The notes beneath the pieces are model-generated. The model made no database searches. It was not told the DNA's origin and was given only the letters and a program-made list of their open reading frames with translations. Shown one piece after another: positions 18,206-27,712 of a stretch of 64,000 bases of DNA. The translations under genes were made by a program, and so were the position numbers. The stretch is from Mycobacterium sp. 155 (GTDB lineage: Bacteria; Actinomycetota; Actinomycetes; Mycobacteriales; Mycobacteriaceae), in NCBI RefSeq assembly GCF_000373905.1, contig NZ_KB892705.1, positions 1,054,001 to 1,118,000 on the forward strand. The letters are read 5' to 3'. How positions within the stretch are numbered: position 1 is the first letter of the stretch; every line of letters begins with the position of its first letter.

Positions 18206-18329
18206 CGGTTAATTCTGATCCGACGCCCCGGCCTTGTGGGCCAGGTTGGGAAAGGTTGGGGTATCTCACCGAGGCTAAGCATCTGTCGACGCGACCGTAC
18301 GTTGCCAACCGATACTGGGAGCTACCCCG

Positions 18330-18335
18330 TAAGCT
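18330..18335 (+). promoter_or_regulatory. Candidate -10 box for pafA (leaderless)
   Basis: TAAGCT ends 7 bases before GTG 18343, the spacing of a leaderless transcript. There is no ribosome binding site before this GTG. The 137-base gap upstream, shared with the divergent hydrolase, holds no gene. Confidence 0.4.
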
Positions 18336-18342
18336 CGATAGT

Positions 18343-19701
18343 GTGCAGCGACGAATCATGGGCATCGAGACGGAATTCGGTGTGACCTGCACGTTCCATG
18401 GCCATCGCCGGCTCAGCCCCGACGAGGTTGCTCGCTATCTGTTCCGGCGAGTTGTGTCGTGGGGCCGCAGTTCCAACGTCTTCCTCCGCAACGGTGCTCG
18501 CCTATATCTGGATGTGGGCAGTCACCCCGAGTACGCGACCGCCGAATGCGACAACCTCGTTCAGCTGGTCACCCACGACCGTGCCGGTGAGCGCGTACTG
18601 GAGGACCTGCTGATCGACGCCGAGCAGCGGCTCACCGACGAGGGCATCGGCGGTGACATCTATCTGTTCAAGAACAACACCGACTCGGCGGGCAACTCCT
18701 ACGGCTGCCACGAGAACTACCTCATCGTGCGCGCCGGCGAGTTCTCCCGGATCGCCGATGTGCTGTTGCCGTTCCTGGTGACGCGCCAGCTGATCTGCGG
18801 CGCCGGCAAGGTGCTGCAAACGCCGAAGGCCGCCACCTTCTGCTTGTCGCAGCGGGCCGAGCACATCTGGGAAGGTGTCTCGAGCGCTACCACCCGGTCG
18901 CGGCCGATCATCAACACCCGCGACGAGCCGCACGCCGACGCCGAGAAGTACCGGCGGCTGCACGTCATCGTCGGTGACTCCAACATGTGTGAGGCCACCA
19001 CCATGCTCAAGGTGGGCACCGCATCGCTGGTGCTGGAGATGATCGAGGCTGGTGTGCCGTTCCGCGACTTTTCCCTGGACAACCCGATCCGGGCGATCCG
19101 CGAGGTCAGTCACGATCTGACCGGCAAGCGTCCGGTGCGGCTGGCCGGCGGTCGGCAGGCCAGTGCACTGGACATTCAGCGCGAGTACTTCAGCCGTGCG
19201 GTGGAGTATCTCCAGACGCGCGAAACCAACACCCAGATCGAACAGGTGGTGGACTTGTGGGGCCGCCAGCTCGACGCGGTCGAGAGCCAGGACTTCGCCA
19301 AGGTCGACACCGAGATCGACTGGGTGATCAAGCGCAAGCTGTTCCAGCGCTACCAGGATCGCTACAACATGGAGCTGTCCGACCCGAAGATCAGCCAGCT
19401 CGACCTGGCCTACCACGACATCAAGCGTGGGCGTGGCGTGTTCGACCTGCTGCAGCGCAAGGGGCTGGTCGCCCGGGTCACCACCGACGAGGAGATCGAC
19501 GCCGCGGTCAACACGCCGCCGCAGACGACGCGGGCCAAGCTGCGCGGTGAGTTCATCAGCGCTGCGCAGGAAGCCGGACGAGACTTCACCGTCGATTGGG
19601 TGCACCTCAAGCTCAACGATCAGGCGCAGCGCACCGTGCTGTGCAAGGACCCGTTCCGGTCGGTCGACGAGCGGGTCAAGCGGCTCATCGCCAGCATGTG
19701 A
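18343..19701 (+). CDS. pafA: Pup-protein ligase PafA
   Basis: A 452-residue ligase that joins the C-terminal glutamate of Pup to substrate lysines with ATP. The start [16 protein letters not shown] carries the metal-binding glutamate, Asp57 in [14 protein letters not shown] is the catalytic base, and [20 protein letters not shown] is the segment shared with Dop. The C-terminal domain ([15 protein letters not shown]) positions Pup. GTG 18343 gives exactly the length of Rv2097c. Longer readings to 18256 add residues that do not look like the family. pafB begins 43 bases downstream. Confidence 0.97.
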   Translation: MQRRIMGIETEFGVTCTFHGHRRLSPDEVARYLFRRVVSWGRSSNVFLRNGARLYLDVGSHPEYATAECDNLVQLVTHDRAGERVLEDLLIDAEQRLTDEGIGGDIYLFKNNTDSAGNSYGCHENYLIVRAGEFSRIADVLLPFLVTRQLICGAGKVLQTPKAATFCLSQRAEHIWEGVSSATTRSRPIINTRDEPHADAEKYRRLHVIVGDSNMCEATTMLKVGTASLVLEMIEAGVPFRDFSLDNPIRAIREVSHDLTGKRPVRLAGGRQASALDIQREYFSRAVEYLQTRETNTQIEQVVDLWGRQLDAVESQDFAKVDTEIDWVIKRKLFQRYQDRYNMELSDPKISQLDLAYHDIKRGRGVFDLLQRKGLVARVTTDEEIDAAVNTPPQTTRAKLRGEFISAAQEAGRDFTVDWVHLKLNDQAQRTVLCKDPFRSVDERVKRLIASM

Positions 19702-19731
19702 TCGGTTCGCGGATCCCTCCCAGTTGCCCCC

Positions 19732-19737
19732 TAAACT
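19732..19737 (+). promoter_or_regulatory. Candidate -10 box for pafBC (leaderless)
   Basis: TAAACT lies 7 bases before the pafB GTG in the 43-base gap after pafA. This would allow pafBC to be transcribed independently of pafA as a leaderless message. No Shine-Dalgarno sequence is visible before the GTG. I see no -35 element that I would trust. Confidence 0.42.
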
Positions 19738-19744
19738 CCTTGCT

Positions 19745-20734
19745 GTGGCGACATCCAAGGTCGAGCGGTTGATGAATCTCGTCATCGCACTGCTGTCGAC
19801 TCGAACGTTCCTGCCCGCGGAGAAGATTCGTGCAAGTGTGGCCGGGTACGCCGACAGCCCCAGTGACGAAGCGTTCTCCCGGATGTTCGAGCGCGACAAG
19901 AACGAGTTGCGTGATCTCGGCATCCCGCTGGAGACCGGCCGGGTGTCGAAATTCGACCCGACCGAGGGCTATCGGATCAACCGCGATGCCTACGCGTTGC
20001 CTCCCGTTCAACTGACGGGTGACGAGGCCACTGCCGTCGCCGTCGCTACGCAGCTGTGGCAGTCGCCGGAGCTGGTCACCGCGACCCAGGGGGCGCTGCT
20101 GAAACTGCGTGCTGCCGGGGTAGAGGTCGATGCCGACGGCGCGGGTGCCGCGATCACCTCGACCGCGGTATTGCCCGGCCTGCGCGGATCCGAGCACGTG
20201 CTGCGAATCCTGTTGTCCGCCATCGACTCCGGTCACGTCGTGCAATTCGAACACCGGCCGTCGCGCACCGCGGGCTACACCACCCGCACCGTCGAGCCGT
20301 GGGGTGTCGTCACCTACCGAGGCCGTTGGTATCTCGTCGGGCACGACCGCGACCGTGATGACACCCGTACGTTCCGCCTGTCGAGGATCGGTTCCGACGT
20401 CACCTTGATCGGAGACGCCGGCGCGGTGCACAAACCCGAAGGCGTCAACGTGCGGGAGATCGTGCGGCGCGTCGTCGCCGACGTGCCCACCGGGGAACGG
20501 GCCCGGGTGTGGGTCGCCGGGGGGCGGGCGACCGCGTTGCGCCGGCAGGCCATCACGACCACGCCGCGTGCTCTGGGCGGGCGTGCGGGGGAGGAGATCA
20601 CCGTCGAACTCGGCATGCATGACCGGCTCGCCCGTGAGATCGCGAGCTACGGCGCCGACGCTGTGGCGCTGGAACCCTCGGCGTTGCGCGACGACGTGGT
20701 GGACAGGCTGCGGGCGCAGGCGGATCGCGCATGA
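19745..20734 (+). CDS. pafB: DNA-damage transcription activator subunit PafB (WYL-domain)
   Basis: A 329-residue regulator. The N-terminal winged helix (VATSKVERLMNLVIALLST through SRMFERDKNELRDLGIP) is followed by a WYL domain. Its conserved residues appear in VVTYRGRWYLVGHDRDRDDTRTFRLSRI, and a C-terminal extension domain ends the protein. PafB pairs with PafC to direct RNA polymerase to LexA-independent DNA-damage promoters, probably sensing nucleic acid through the WYL domains. GTG 19745 gives the family length. The stop TGA overlaps the ATG of a 12-codon mini-frame that leads into pafC. The presence of pafBC beside pafA is conserved in mycobacteria. Confidence 0.95.
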   Translation: MATSKVERLMNLVIALLSTRTFLPAEKIRASVAGYADSPSDEAFSRMFERDKNELRDLGIPLETGRVSKFDPTEGYRINRDAYALPPVQLTGDEATAVAVATQLWQSPELVTATQGALLKLRAAGVEVDADGAGAAITSTAVLPGLRGSEHVLRILLSAIDSGHVVQFEHRPSRTAGYTTRTVEPWGVVTYRGRWYLVGHDRDRDDTRTFRLSRIGSDVTLIGDAGAVHKPEGVNVREIVRRVVADVPTGERARVWVAGGRATALRRQAITTTPRALGGRAGEEITVELGMHDRLAREIASYGADAVALEPSALRDDVVDRLRAQADRA

Positions 20735-20770
20735 GCTTCAGCGAGGAGCCGAAGGCGGATCGCGCATGAG
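20718..20770 (+). repeat. 18-base direct repeat at the pafB-pafC junction
   Basis: AGGCGGATCGCGCATGAG occurs at 20718-20735 and again at 20753-20770, exactly 35 bases apart. Each copy supplies an ATGA stop-start overlap: the first ends pafB and opens a mini-frame, and the second ends the mini-frame and opens pafC. A 35-base duplication of the original stop-start junction would explain it. Confidence 0.85.
20731..20769 (+). CDS. Possible 12-codon mini-ORF coupling pafB to pafC
   Basis: The frame reads MSFSEEPKADRA and stops. Its ATG overlaps the pafB TGA, and its TGA overlaps the pafC ATG. AGCGAGGAG inside the frame could also serve as ribosome binding site for pafC, so translation may either reinitiate through the peptide or start afresh. 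The peptide itself probably has no function. Confidence 0.3.
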   Translation: MSFSEEPKADRA

Positions 20771-21722
20771 TCAGGTGTCGGTCCGCCTGGTCCGCCTGCT
20801 CAACATGGTTCCGTATTTCCAGGCGAACCCCAAGGTCACGCGGGCGGAAGCGGCCGAAGCCCTTGGCGTCAGCCGCAAGCAGCTCGATGCCGACCTCGAG
20901 CAACTGTGGATGTGTGGGTTGCCCGGTTACAGCCCCGGTGATCTGATCGATTTCGACTTCACCGACGACACAATCGAGGTGACGTTCTCTGCCGGCGTGG
21001 ATCAGCCGCTGCGGTTGACCTCCACAGAGGCCACGGTGATCCTGGTGGCGCTGCGGGCACTCGTCGATGTCCCGGGCATGGTCGACCCGGAGGCCGCGCG
21101 CAGTGCGATCGCCAAGATCGAGTCGGCTGCCGGTGCTCAACTAGCTGCCATCGAGGACCCTGCACCGACCGAGAGCGAGGCGGCCGCGACAGTGCGGGCC
21201 GCGGTCCGCGACGGCCGCGCGGTGACGCTGGAGTACTACTCGGCGTCACGCGATTCGCTGACCACCCGCACGGTGGACCCTATCCGGGTAGCCCTGGTCG
21301 GGGACAACAGCTATCTGGAGGCTTGGTGCCGCAGTGCCGAGGCGGTGCGGCTGTTCCGCTTGGATCGCATCGTCGACGCGAAGCTCCTCAAGGAGGCCTC
21401 GGAGCCGCCTCCGCCGGCCGTGCAGGCCGGCCCGGATACATCCCTGTTCGACGCCGATCCGGCGCTGCCGGCCGCCACGCTGCGTATCGCCCCGTCGGCC
21501 TCCTGGATGTTCGACTACTACCCGCTGCGGGTGGTGACCGAGCTGCCCGACGGCGCGGTCGAGGCGGCCATGACCTTCGCTTCCGAGGACTGGATGGCCA
21601 GGTTCGTGCTGGGCTTCGGTTCCGCGGTGCGGGTGTTGGCGCCCGGGTCATTGGCGCGGCAGGTCAGTGCTGCGGCAGCCGCAGCGCTGCACGTCTACGA
21701 CGCGGTGGATGCCGGCGGGTAG
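20766..21722 (+). CDS. pafC: DNA-damage transcription activator subunit PafC (WYL-domain)
   Basis: A 318-residue partner of PafB with the same design. MSQVSVRLVRLLNMVPYF through EAAEALGVSRKQLDADLEQL is the winged helix. The WYL domain includes VTLEYYSASRDSLTTRTVDPIR and the LEAWCRSAEAVRLFRLDRI segment, where the WYL tyrosine-leucine pair is replaced by YLEAW. A C-terminal domain follows with WMFDYYPLRVVTELPDG. PafB and PafC act as one heterodimeric activator. ATG 20766 was chosen from the family start. A reading from 20568 would overlap pafB deeply and is not credible. tatA follows 30 bases downstream. Confidence 0.95.
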   Translation: MSQVSVRLVRLLNMVPYFQANPKVTRAEAAEALGVSRKQLDADLEQLWMCGLPGYSPGDLIDFDFTDDTIEVTFSAGVDQPLRLTSTEATVILVALRALVDVPGMVDPEAARSAIAKIESAAGAQLAAIEDPAPTESEAAATVRAAVRDGRAVTLEYYSASRDSLTTRTVDPIRVALVGDNSYLEAWCRSAEAVRLFRLDRIVDAKLLKEASEPPPPAVQAGPDTSLFDADPALPAATLRIAPSASWMFDYYPLRVVTELPDGAVEAAMTFASEDWMARFVLGFGSAVRVLAPGSLARQVSAAAAAALHVYDAVDAGG

Positions 21723-21752
21723 ACTCGGCGAAGACGTCTGGAGGTAACCAAA

Positions 21753-22001
21753 TTGGGTGGACTACAACCCTGGCACTGGATCATCGTGATCGCGGTGTTC
21801 GTGCTGCTGTTCGGTGCGAAGAAGCTTCCCGACGCGGCGCGTTCGCTGGGTAAGTCGATGCGGATCTTCAAGTCGGAGATCAAGGAGATGCAGTCTGAGT
21901 CCAGGTCGGAGGATGCTCCGCCGGCCAGGCCGATTGCGTCCGAACGCGCCGACGTGGCTGCGCCCGCGCCCGAACAGTCCCCGGACCGACACACGGCCTG
22001 A
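21753..22001 (+). CDS. tatA: Sec-independent translocase subunit TatA
   Basis: An 82-residue protein with one N-terminal membrane helix ([15 protein letters not shown]), the FG hinge, an amphipathic helix ([24 protein letters not shown]), and a flexible acidic, proline-rich tail. This is the TatA layout. TatA oligomers open the pore for folded proteins carrying twin-arginine signals, together with TatC encoded next. The start is TTG 21753, supported by GGAGG 9 bases upstream and by the family start at the first helix. There is no closer ATG or GTG. Confidence 0.95.
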   Translation: MGGLQPWHWIIVIAVFVLLFGAKKLPDAARSLGKSMRIFKSEIKEMQSESRSEDAPPARPIASERADVAAPAPEQSPDRHTA

Positions 22002-22070
22002 CGCGGCCCGATCCTGATCGCGGTTTCCGACCGCGTCGGTAGGTTGCGTCTCCGACCCCACTTCACATCT

Positions 22071-23063
22071 GTGCAGACCTCCGGCATGTTCAGAAAACTC
22101 GATCCCCGCCGTCGCCGTTCGCGGGTCAATCCCGATGGCACCATGTCGCTGGTCGACCATCTCACCGAGTTGCGGTCCCGGCTGCTGATTTCTGTCGCGG
22201 CGGTCATCGTCGCGATGATCTTCGGGTTCTTCTGGTACACCCACGGCATTTTCGGGCTGCACAGCCTGGGCGAATGGCTGCGCGGTCCGTACTGTGCGCT
22301 GCCAGCCTCGTCCCGGGCGGCCATTGCGCCCAACGACGAATGCCGACTGCTCGCCACCGCGCCTTTCGACCAGTTCATGTTGCGTCTGAAGGTCGCGCTC
22401 GCTGCCGGTGCGGTGATCTCCTGCCCGGTGTGGCTCTATCAGATGTGGGCGTTCATCACGCCCGGGCTGTACAAGAAGGAACGCCGGTTCGCGATGGCCT
22501 TCGTCGGCTTCGGTGCGGCGCTATTCGTCACCGGTGCGGTGCTGGCCTACGTCGTGCTGGCCAAGGCGTTGGGCTTCCTGCTGACCGTCGGCAGCGACGT
22601 TCAGGTGACCGCGCTGTCCGGCGACCAGTACTTCGGGTTCCTGATCAATCTGCTGCTCGTGTTCGGTATCAGCTTCGAGTTCCCGTTGCTGATCATCATG
22701 CTCAACCTCGTCGGAGTGCTCAGCTACGCAAAGCTCAAGGCATGGCGGCGCGGGCTCATCTTCGGCCTGTTCGTCTTCGCCGCCTTTGCCACACCCGGAT
22801 CAGACCCGTTCACGATGTTGGCACTGGCCTGTGCGCTGACGCTGCTGCTGGAGCTGGCCATCCAGATCGCCCGGGTCCACGACCGGCGCAAGGCGCGGTT
22901 GGCCGAAGCCGAGGTGGACGACGACGAGGCCGCACCGATCGGCACTGCCGAACCGATCGAGCCGCCGGCTCCGGTATCTGCGCCGGCGCCGACAGCTGCG
23001 GCCCCGAAGATGCCACCGGCGTCGCGACCCACCAGGTTCAGCATCGATGACGACGCGACCTGA
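22071..23063 (+). CDS. tatC: Sec-independent translocase subunit TatC
   Basis: A 330-residue six-helix membrane protein that binds twin-arginine signal peptides. [17 protein letters not shown] is the conserved cytoplasmic start of helix 1. [16 protein letters not shown] carries the periplasmic/helix 3 region, and [13 protein letters not shown] is the essential second cytoplasmic loop. [11 protein letters not shown] and [14 protein letters not shown] complete the core. An acidic, Pro/Ala-rich cytoplasmic tail follows. GTG 22071 best matches the family N-terminus; TTG 22044 and ATG 22086 are in frame. The last 17 bases overlap helY. Confidence 0.95.
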   Translation: MQTSGMFRKLDPRRRRSRVNPDGTMSLVDHLTELRSRLLISVAAVIVAMIFGFFWYTHGIFGLHSLGEWLRGPYCALPASSRAAIAPNDECRLLATAPFDQFMLRLKVALAAGAVISCPVWLYQMWAFITPGLYKKERRFAMAFVGFGAALFVTGAVLAYVVLAKALGFLLTVGSDVQVTALSGDQYFGFLINLLLVFGISFEFPLLIIMLNLVGVLSYAKLKAWRRGLIFGLFVFAAFATPGSDPFTMLALACALTLLLELAIQIARVHDRRKARLAEAEVDDDEAAPIGTAEPIEPPAPVSAPAPTAAAPKMPPASRPTRFSIDDDAT

Positions 23064-25797
23064 GCCGGGCGGCGCAACTCCTGACGAGCTGGCCGCATTC
23101 ACCGCGCAACTCCCGTTTGTTCTCGATGACTTTCAGGTGCGCGCCTGCCGCGCATTGGAGAGCGGTCACGGAGTCCTCGTCTGCGCGCCCACCGGTGCCG
23201 GCAAGACGGTCGTCGGCGAGTTCGCCGTGCACCTGGCCCTCGCGGCTGGTGGAAAGTGCTTTTACACCACCCCGATCAAGGCGCTGAGCAATCAGAAGCA
23301 CAACGATCTGGTCGCCCGGTACGGCGCGGAGAAGATCGGATTGCTCACCGGCGATCAGTCCATCAACGGTGATGCCGACGTGGTGGTGATGACCACCGAA
23401 GTGCTACGTAACATGCTGTACGCGAATTCGTCTGCGCTACATGGGCTTTCCTATGTGGTGATGGACGAGGTGCACTTCCTGGCCGACCGGATGCGCGGCG
23501 CGGTGTGGGAGGAGGTGATCCTGCACCTGCCGGAAGAGGTGTTGTTGGTCAGTCTCTCGGCGACGGTGAGCAACGCCGAAGAATTCGGCGGGTGGATCCA
23601 GACCGTTCGCGGCGACACCACCGTCGTCGTCGACGAGCACCGGCCGGTGCCGCTGTCGCAGCACATGATGGTGGGCAAGCGCCTGTTCGACCTGTTCGAC
23701 GGCTCCGACCGCACGCTAGTGGATCCAGAACTGGTGCGGCACATCGCCCATCGCCGCGAGGCCGACCGGCTCGCGGACTGGCAGCCACGAGGGCGGGTGC
23801 GGGGCCGGCCACCGCAGCTGTACCGGCCGCCGAGCCGACCGGACGTGATCGACGTCCTCGACGCCGAGGGGCTGTTGCCCGCGATCACGTTCGTGTTCTC
23901 GCGCGCGGGTTGTGATGCGGCGGTCAAACAGTGTCTGCGGTCGCGGCTACGGCTGACCACCGACGAGCAACGCGCCCGTATCGCCGAGGTGGTGGACCGG
24001 CGCTGCGCGGACCTGGCGGAGTCCGACCTGGTCGTGCTCGACTATCACGAATGGCGCGAAGGCCTGTTGCGCGGGCTGGCCGCCCACCACGCAGGCATGC
24101 TGCCGACGTTCCGCCACACTGTGGAGGAGTTGTTCACCGCGGGCCTGGTCAAGGCGGTATTCGCCACCGAGACACTCGCTTTGGGGATCAACATGCCGGC
24201 CCGCACCGTAGTGCTGGAGCGGCTGGTCAAGTACAACGGCGAACAGCACCTACCGTTGACGCCGGGAGAGTACACCCAGCTCACGGGACGCGCGGGGCGG
24301 CGCGGCATCGACGTCGAGGGCCACGCTGTGGTGTTGTGGCGCCCCGACGACACCACCGCCGACCCCGCCGAGGTCGCAGGCCTGGCGTCCACTCGAACCT
24401 TCCCGTTGCGCAGTTCCTTCGCGCCGTCGTACAACATGACCATCAACCTGGTTCAGCACATGGGGCCCGAGCAGGCGCACAAGCTGCTGGAGCGGTCTTT
24501 CGCGCAGTATCAGGCCGACCGCTCTGTGGTGGGTCTGGTCCGCGGCGTCGCCCGCGGCCAGCGGATGCTCAGCGAGCTGGCCACCGAACTGGACGGGCAT
24601 GAGTCGGAGGTCCTCGACTACGCGAGGCTGCGCGCGAAAATCGGTGAGCGGGAACGTGCCCAGTCACGCGCCTCGCGGCTGCAGCGCCGGCAGGCAGCCA
24701 CCGAGGCGCTGGCAGGCCTGCGCCGTGGGGACATCATCACCATCACCCACGGGCGGCGCGGTGGTTTGGCGGTGGTGCTCGAACCCGACCGCGACAGCGA
24801 TGACCCAAAGCCGCTGGTGCTCACCGAACATCACTGGGCGGGCCGGATTTCGTCGTCGGACTACTCGGGCGCCTCGGCGCCACTGGGCACGATGGCGCTC
24901 CCCAAACGCGTCGAGCATCGCCAGCCCCGGGTGCGTCGCGACCTGGCGTCGGCGCTGAGGTCGGCCGCAGCCGGGTTGGCGGTGCCGTCGGGCAAGCCGA
25001 AACGCTCCGGCAGCGCGCTCGACCGTGATGTGGATCCGGAGTTGGCCGGCCTCCGCGAGCAGCTGCGCCGGCATCCGGCGAATCAGCTTCCTGACCGCGA
25101 AGCCATGATGCGCATCGCTGAGCGGTATCTGCGCATCGAACGTGACAACGCCCAGATCCAGGAGAAGGTTGCGGCGGCGACGAACTCCCTGGCCCGCACC
25201 TTCGATCGGATCGTCGCGTTGCTCAGCGAGCGCGGGTTCATCGAGAACGATTCCGGTGAACCGAAGGTGACCGATACCGGCCGGTTGCTGGCACGCATCT
25301 ACAGCGAAAGCGACCTGCTGGTGGCCGAATGCCTGCGGAGTGGTCTGTGGGAGGGTCTGCAGCCCGCCGAGTTGTCGGCCGTGCTGTCGGCCGTGCTCTA
25401 CGAATCGCGCGGTGATACTCCCGGAGTGCCCGCCGGGTTCGAGATCCCGACCTCCGGTCTTCGGCGCGCGCTGGCCCAAACCCGGCGGCTCTCAGCCGAT
25501 CTGCGCGCCGACGAGCGGCGGCATCGCATCGCGCCGAGCCGCGAACCCGACGAAGGGTTCGTCACCGCGGTGTACCGCTGGGCTACCACCGGCGACCTGG
25601 CGTCGGCGCTGGCCGCCTCCGACGTCACCGGTTCGGGTTCACCGCTTTCGGCAGGCGATTTCGTACGGTGGTGTCGGCAGGTGCTCGATCTGCTCGACCA
25701 GGTGCGAAACGCTGCACCCACACCGGCACTGCGCAATACCGCGAAACGCGCTATCAACGATGTTCGGCGCGGCGTCGTGGCTGTTGATGCGGGGTAG
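23047..25797 (+). CDS. helY: Ski2/Mtr4-like superfamily 2 RNA helicase HelY
   Basis: A 916-residue ATP-dependent helicase. Motif I APTGAGKT is at residues 47-54, motif Ia at [11 protein letters not shown], motif II DEVH at 140-143, and motif [11 protein letters not shown]. The second RecA domain has [17 protein letters not shown] and motif [14 protein letters not shown]. The C-terminal half contains the winged-helix and helical bundle with the DSHCT region, as in eukaryotic Ski2/Mtr4 that feed RNA to the exosome. It corresponds to Rv2092c. The start ATG lies inside the tatC end, so its expression is tied to the tat genes. The RNA targets are unknown. Confidence 0.93.
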   Translation: MTTRPEPGGATPDELAAFTAQLPFVLDDFQVRACRALESGHGVLVCAPTGAGKTVVGEFAVHLALAAGGKCFYTTPIKALSNQKHNDLVARYGAEKIGLLTGDQSINGDADVVVMTTEVLRNMLYANSSALHGLSYVVMDEVHFLADRMRGAVWEEVILHLPEEVLLVSLSATVSNAEEFGGWIQTVRGDTTVVVDEHRPVPLSQHMMVGKRLFDLFDGSDRTLVDPELVRHIAHRREADRLADWQPRGRVRGRPPQLYRPPSRPDVIDVLDAEGLLPAITFVFSRAGCDAAVKQCLRSRLRLTTDEQRARIAEVVDRRCADLAESDLVVLDYHEWREGLLRGLAAHHAGMLPTFRHTVEELFTAGLVKAVFATETLALGINMPARTVVLERLVKYNGEQHLPLTPGEYTQLTGRAGRRGIDVEGHAVVLWRPDDTTADPAEVAGLASTRTFPLRSSFAPSYNMTINLVQHMGPEQAHKLLERSFAQYQADRSVVGLVRGVARGQRMLSELATELDGHESEVLDYARLRAKIGERERAQSRASRLQRRQAATEALAGLRRGDIITITHGRRGGLAVVLEPDRDSDDPKPLVLTEHHWAGRISSSDYSGASAPLGTMALPKRVEHRQPRVRRDLASALRSAAAGLAVPSGKPKRSGSALDRDVDPELAGLREQLRRHPANQLPDREAMMRIAERYLRIERDNAQIQEKVAAATNSLARTFDRIVALLSERGFIENDSGEPKVTDTGRLLARIYSESDLLVAECLRSGLWEGLQPAELSAVLSAVLYESRGDTPGVPAGFEIPTSGLRRALAQTRRLSADLRADERRHRIAPSREPDEGFVTAVYRWATTGDLASALAASDVTGSGSPLSAGDFVRWCRQVLDLLDQVRNAAPTPALRNTAKRAINDVRRGVVAVDAG

Positions 25798-25833
25798 GGT
25801 GTGGACGTCAGCGAATAGGGATCAAGGAGAGTC

Positions 25834-26655
25834 ATGAGCGGACCGCAGGGATCTGACCCGGCGCAGCAGTGGCCCGGTCAGCAGCCCGAGCCCGGTAATG
25901 ATCAGCCGTCAGGCTCGGATGCGTGGCAGCCGCCGGCCAGCTCCGACGAGCCGACCACGCACGCTCAGACCTGGCAGCCGCCCGCCTATCCGCAACAGCC
26001 CGAGCAGCCGCAGCAACAGCAGCCGGACTACTCGGCCTATCAGCAGTCCCAGTCGGCGTACGCACAGCCGCAGTACCCGTCAACCAACCAGTACGGCCAG
26101 CAGCAGCCCTACGCGCTGCCGGGCCAATTCGGTCAGCCGGGCCAACCTGGCCAGCCGGGCCAACCCGGTCAGTTCGGTCAGCCTGGTCAGTACGGTCAGC
26201 CGGGCCAACCAGATCAGTACGGTCAGTTCGGCCAGCCCGGTCAGTACGGGCAGCCGCAATTCGGGCAACCGGGTCAGTTCGGCCAGTACACCCCGCCGGG
26301 TGCGGAAGAAGGGTCCAAGCGCTCGCTCGGCGTGGTCCTCGGTGTCGTCGGAGCCCTTGTCGTGCTGGTGCTCGCCGCTGTCGGCGTGCTGGGCTTCTGG
26401 AAGCCGGGATGGTTCGTCACCACCGAACTGGACGTCAACAAGGCCCAGGAAGGCGTGACCAAGATCCTCACCGACGAGGAAAACGGTTACGGCAACAAGA
26501 GTGTTTCCGACGTCAACTGCAACGACGGCAAGAACCCCAAGGTCAAGAAGGGTGACACCTTCACCTGCGAGGTCAGTGTCGACGGCACCAAGCGCAAGGT
26601 CACGGTGACCTTCCAGAACAATGACGGCACCTACGAGGTCGGCCGCCCCAAGTAG
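25834..26655 (+). CDS. Membrane-anchored DUF4333 protein with long Gln/Pro/Gly-rich cytoplasmic arm
   Basis: A 273-residue protein in three parts. Residues 1-160 are low-complexity, Gln-, Pro-, Gly- and Tyr-rich with no hydrophobic segment. One transmembrane helix ([20 protein letters not shown]) begins near residue 164. The extracytoplasmic DUF4333 domain ([47 protein letters not shown]) has two cysteines likely to form a disulfide. DUF4333 domains are common in actinobacterial envelope proteins and have no assigned activity. The type II topology and position after helY fit Rv2091c. AAGGAG sits 5 bases before the ATG. Confidence 0.85.
   Translation: MSGPQGSDPAQQWPGQQPEPGNDQPSGSDAWQPPASSDEPTTHAQTWQPPAYPQQPEQPQQQQPDYSAYQQSQSAYAQPQYPSTNQYGQQQPYALPGQFGQPGQPGQPGQPGQFGQPGQYGQPGQPDQYGQFGQPGQYGQPQFGQPGQFGQYTPPGAEEGSKRSLGVVLGVVGALVVLVLAAVGVLGFWKPGWFVTTELDVNKAQEGVTKILTDEENGYGNKSVSDVNCNDGKNPKVKKGDTFTCEVSVDGTKRKVTVTFQNNDGTYEVGRPK
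26119..26290 (+). repeat. In-gene tandem repeats encoding Gly-Gln-Pro/Phe/Tyr units
   Basis: A run of short related units such as GGCCAACCTGGCCAGCC and GGTCAGTTCGGTCAGCC encodes repeats of GQPGQ, GQFGQ and GQYGQ between residues 97 and about 152 of the DUF4333 protein. The copies differ at third positions, but the array is regular enough to change length by slippage. Confidence 0.85.
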
Positions 26656-26667
26656 TTCGTCTGCGGC

Positions 26668-27627
26668 TCAGCCGGGTAGACGGTCCAGTGCCGTCTGCAA
26701 CCGGCTGATCGACGAGGTCACCCCGTACGCCGCCGCCAGATCGGCAACTTTGGCCGGCTCCTTGGCGGCCAGTGGCAGCGCATCCGTCGGGGTGGACATC
26801 GTGACAGGGGCATCAGTCGCAACGCGCACCACGGGCTCGGCCGCGGCGATGTAGTCGGCCGCGGCCAGCAGTTTGGCGCGGTGGGACTTGGACATCGGCA
26901 CCGTGTTGTCGTGTGCGGCCGCCTGGATCGCCGCCAGCGAGCCGTGCCGAGCCAGCAGGGCCGCGGCCGTCTTCTCGCCGATCCCGGCCACACCGGGCAG
27001 ACCGTCGGACGGATCGCCACGCAGCAACGCCAGCTCGGCATACGCCGCACCGGCCCGGTCGGCCGGTACCCCGTACTGCCCGGCAACCTCGACGGGCCCG
27101 AACTTCGTGGCCTTGGCGAGCCCGCGCCCGATGTAGAGCACCCGCACCGGCGGAGTCGGCTCGTCGCGCACCAACTGCAGCAGATCGCGATCCCCGCTGA
27201 CCACGACGACCGGATTGTGCTGCTCGCGGGTGGCCAGCGTGCCCAGCACGTCGTCGGCCTCGTAGCCCGCCGCTCCGGCGGTGGCGATCCCGAACGCGTC
27301 CAGCAACTCCATGATCATGGCGACCTGCGGGGTCAGCTCATCGGGCACTTCCTCGATGTCCGGCATCCCGTCCGGCTCGGCTTCGGCTACCCGGTGGGCC
27401 TTGTACGAGGGCACCAGATCGACGCGCCACTGCGGCCGCCAGTCGTCGTCGCGGCACACCACCAGGCGCGATGGTCGCTCGTTTGTCACCAGCGTGGCGA
27501 TGGAGTCCAGGAAGCCGCGTACCGCGTTCACCGGTCGACCGTCGGGTGCTGTGATCGACGACGGGACACCGAAGAATGAGCGGAACCACATGCTGGCGCC
27601 ATCGAGCAGCAGGACAGGTGCGGTCAT
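26668..27627 (-). CDS. 5'-3' exonuclease (PolA N-terminal/FEN-like domain)
   Basis: A 319-residue stand-alone homologue of the 5'-nuclease domain of DNA polymerase I. It has [20 protein letters not shown], the acidic metal-binding cluster [12 protein letters not shown] and [12 protein letters not shown], and the helix-three-turn-helix [24 protein letters not shown]. It should cut 5' flaps and RNA primers, overlapping with PolA, whose own exonuclease domain is intact in this window. It corresponds to Rv2090. ATG 27627 has GGAGG 5 bases upstream. It converges on the DUF4333 gene and diverges from pepE. Confidence 0.93.
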   Translation of the reverse strand: MTAPVLLLDGASMWFRSFFGVPSSITAPDGRPVNAVRGFLDSIATLVTNERPSRLVVCRDDDWRPQWRVDLVPSYKAHRVAEAEPDGMPDIEEVPDELTPQVAMIMELLDAFGIATAGAAGYEADDVLGTLATREQHNPVVVVSGDRDLLQLVRDEPTPPVRVLYIGRGLAKATKFGPVEVAGQYGVPADRAGAAYAELALLRGDPSDGLPGVAGIGEKTAAALLARHGSLAAIQAAAHDNTVPMSKSHRAKLLAAADYIAAAEPVVRVATDAPVTMSTPTDALPLAAKEPAKVADLAAAYGVTSSISRLQTALDRLPG

Positions 27628-27698
27628 GACATCCTCCGGAGCAACATTCCAGCGAGACTAGCCTGAGGTACGGTCCTCGCCAGTCGGCAAGCGCCCAG

Positions 27699-27704
27699 TA
27701 GCCT
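27699..27704 (+). promoter_or_regulatory. Candidate -10 box for pepE (leaderless)
   Basis: TAGCCT is followed by 8 bases and then the pepE ATG. There is no ribosome binding site. This matches the leaderless arrangement seen before several other genes here. Confidence 0.4.
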
Positions 27705-27712
27705 CGAGCACC

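Noticed and set aside
26119..26290. CRISPR-like short repeats
   Set aside because: The repeats are in frame within a coding sequence, lack unique spacers of constant length, and encode a Gly-Gln array.
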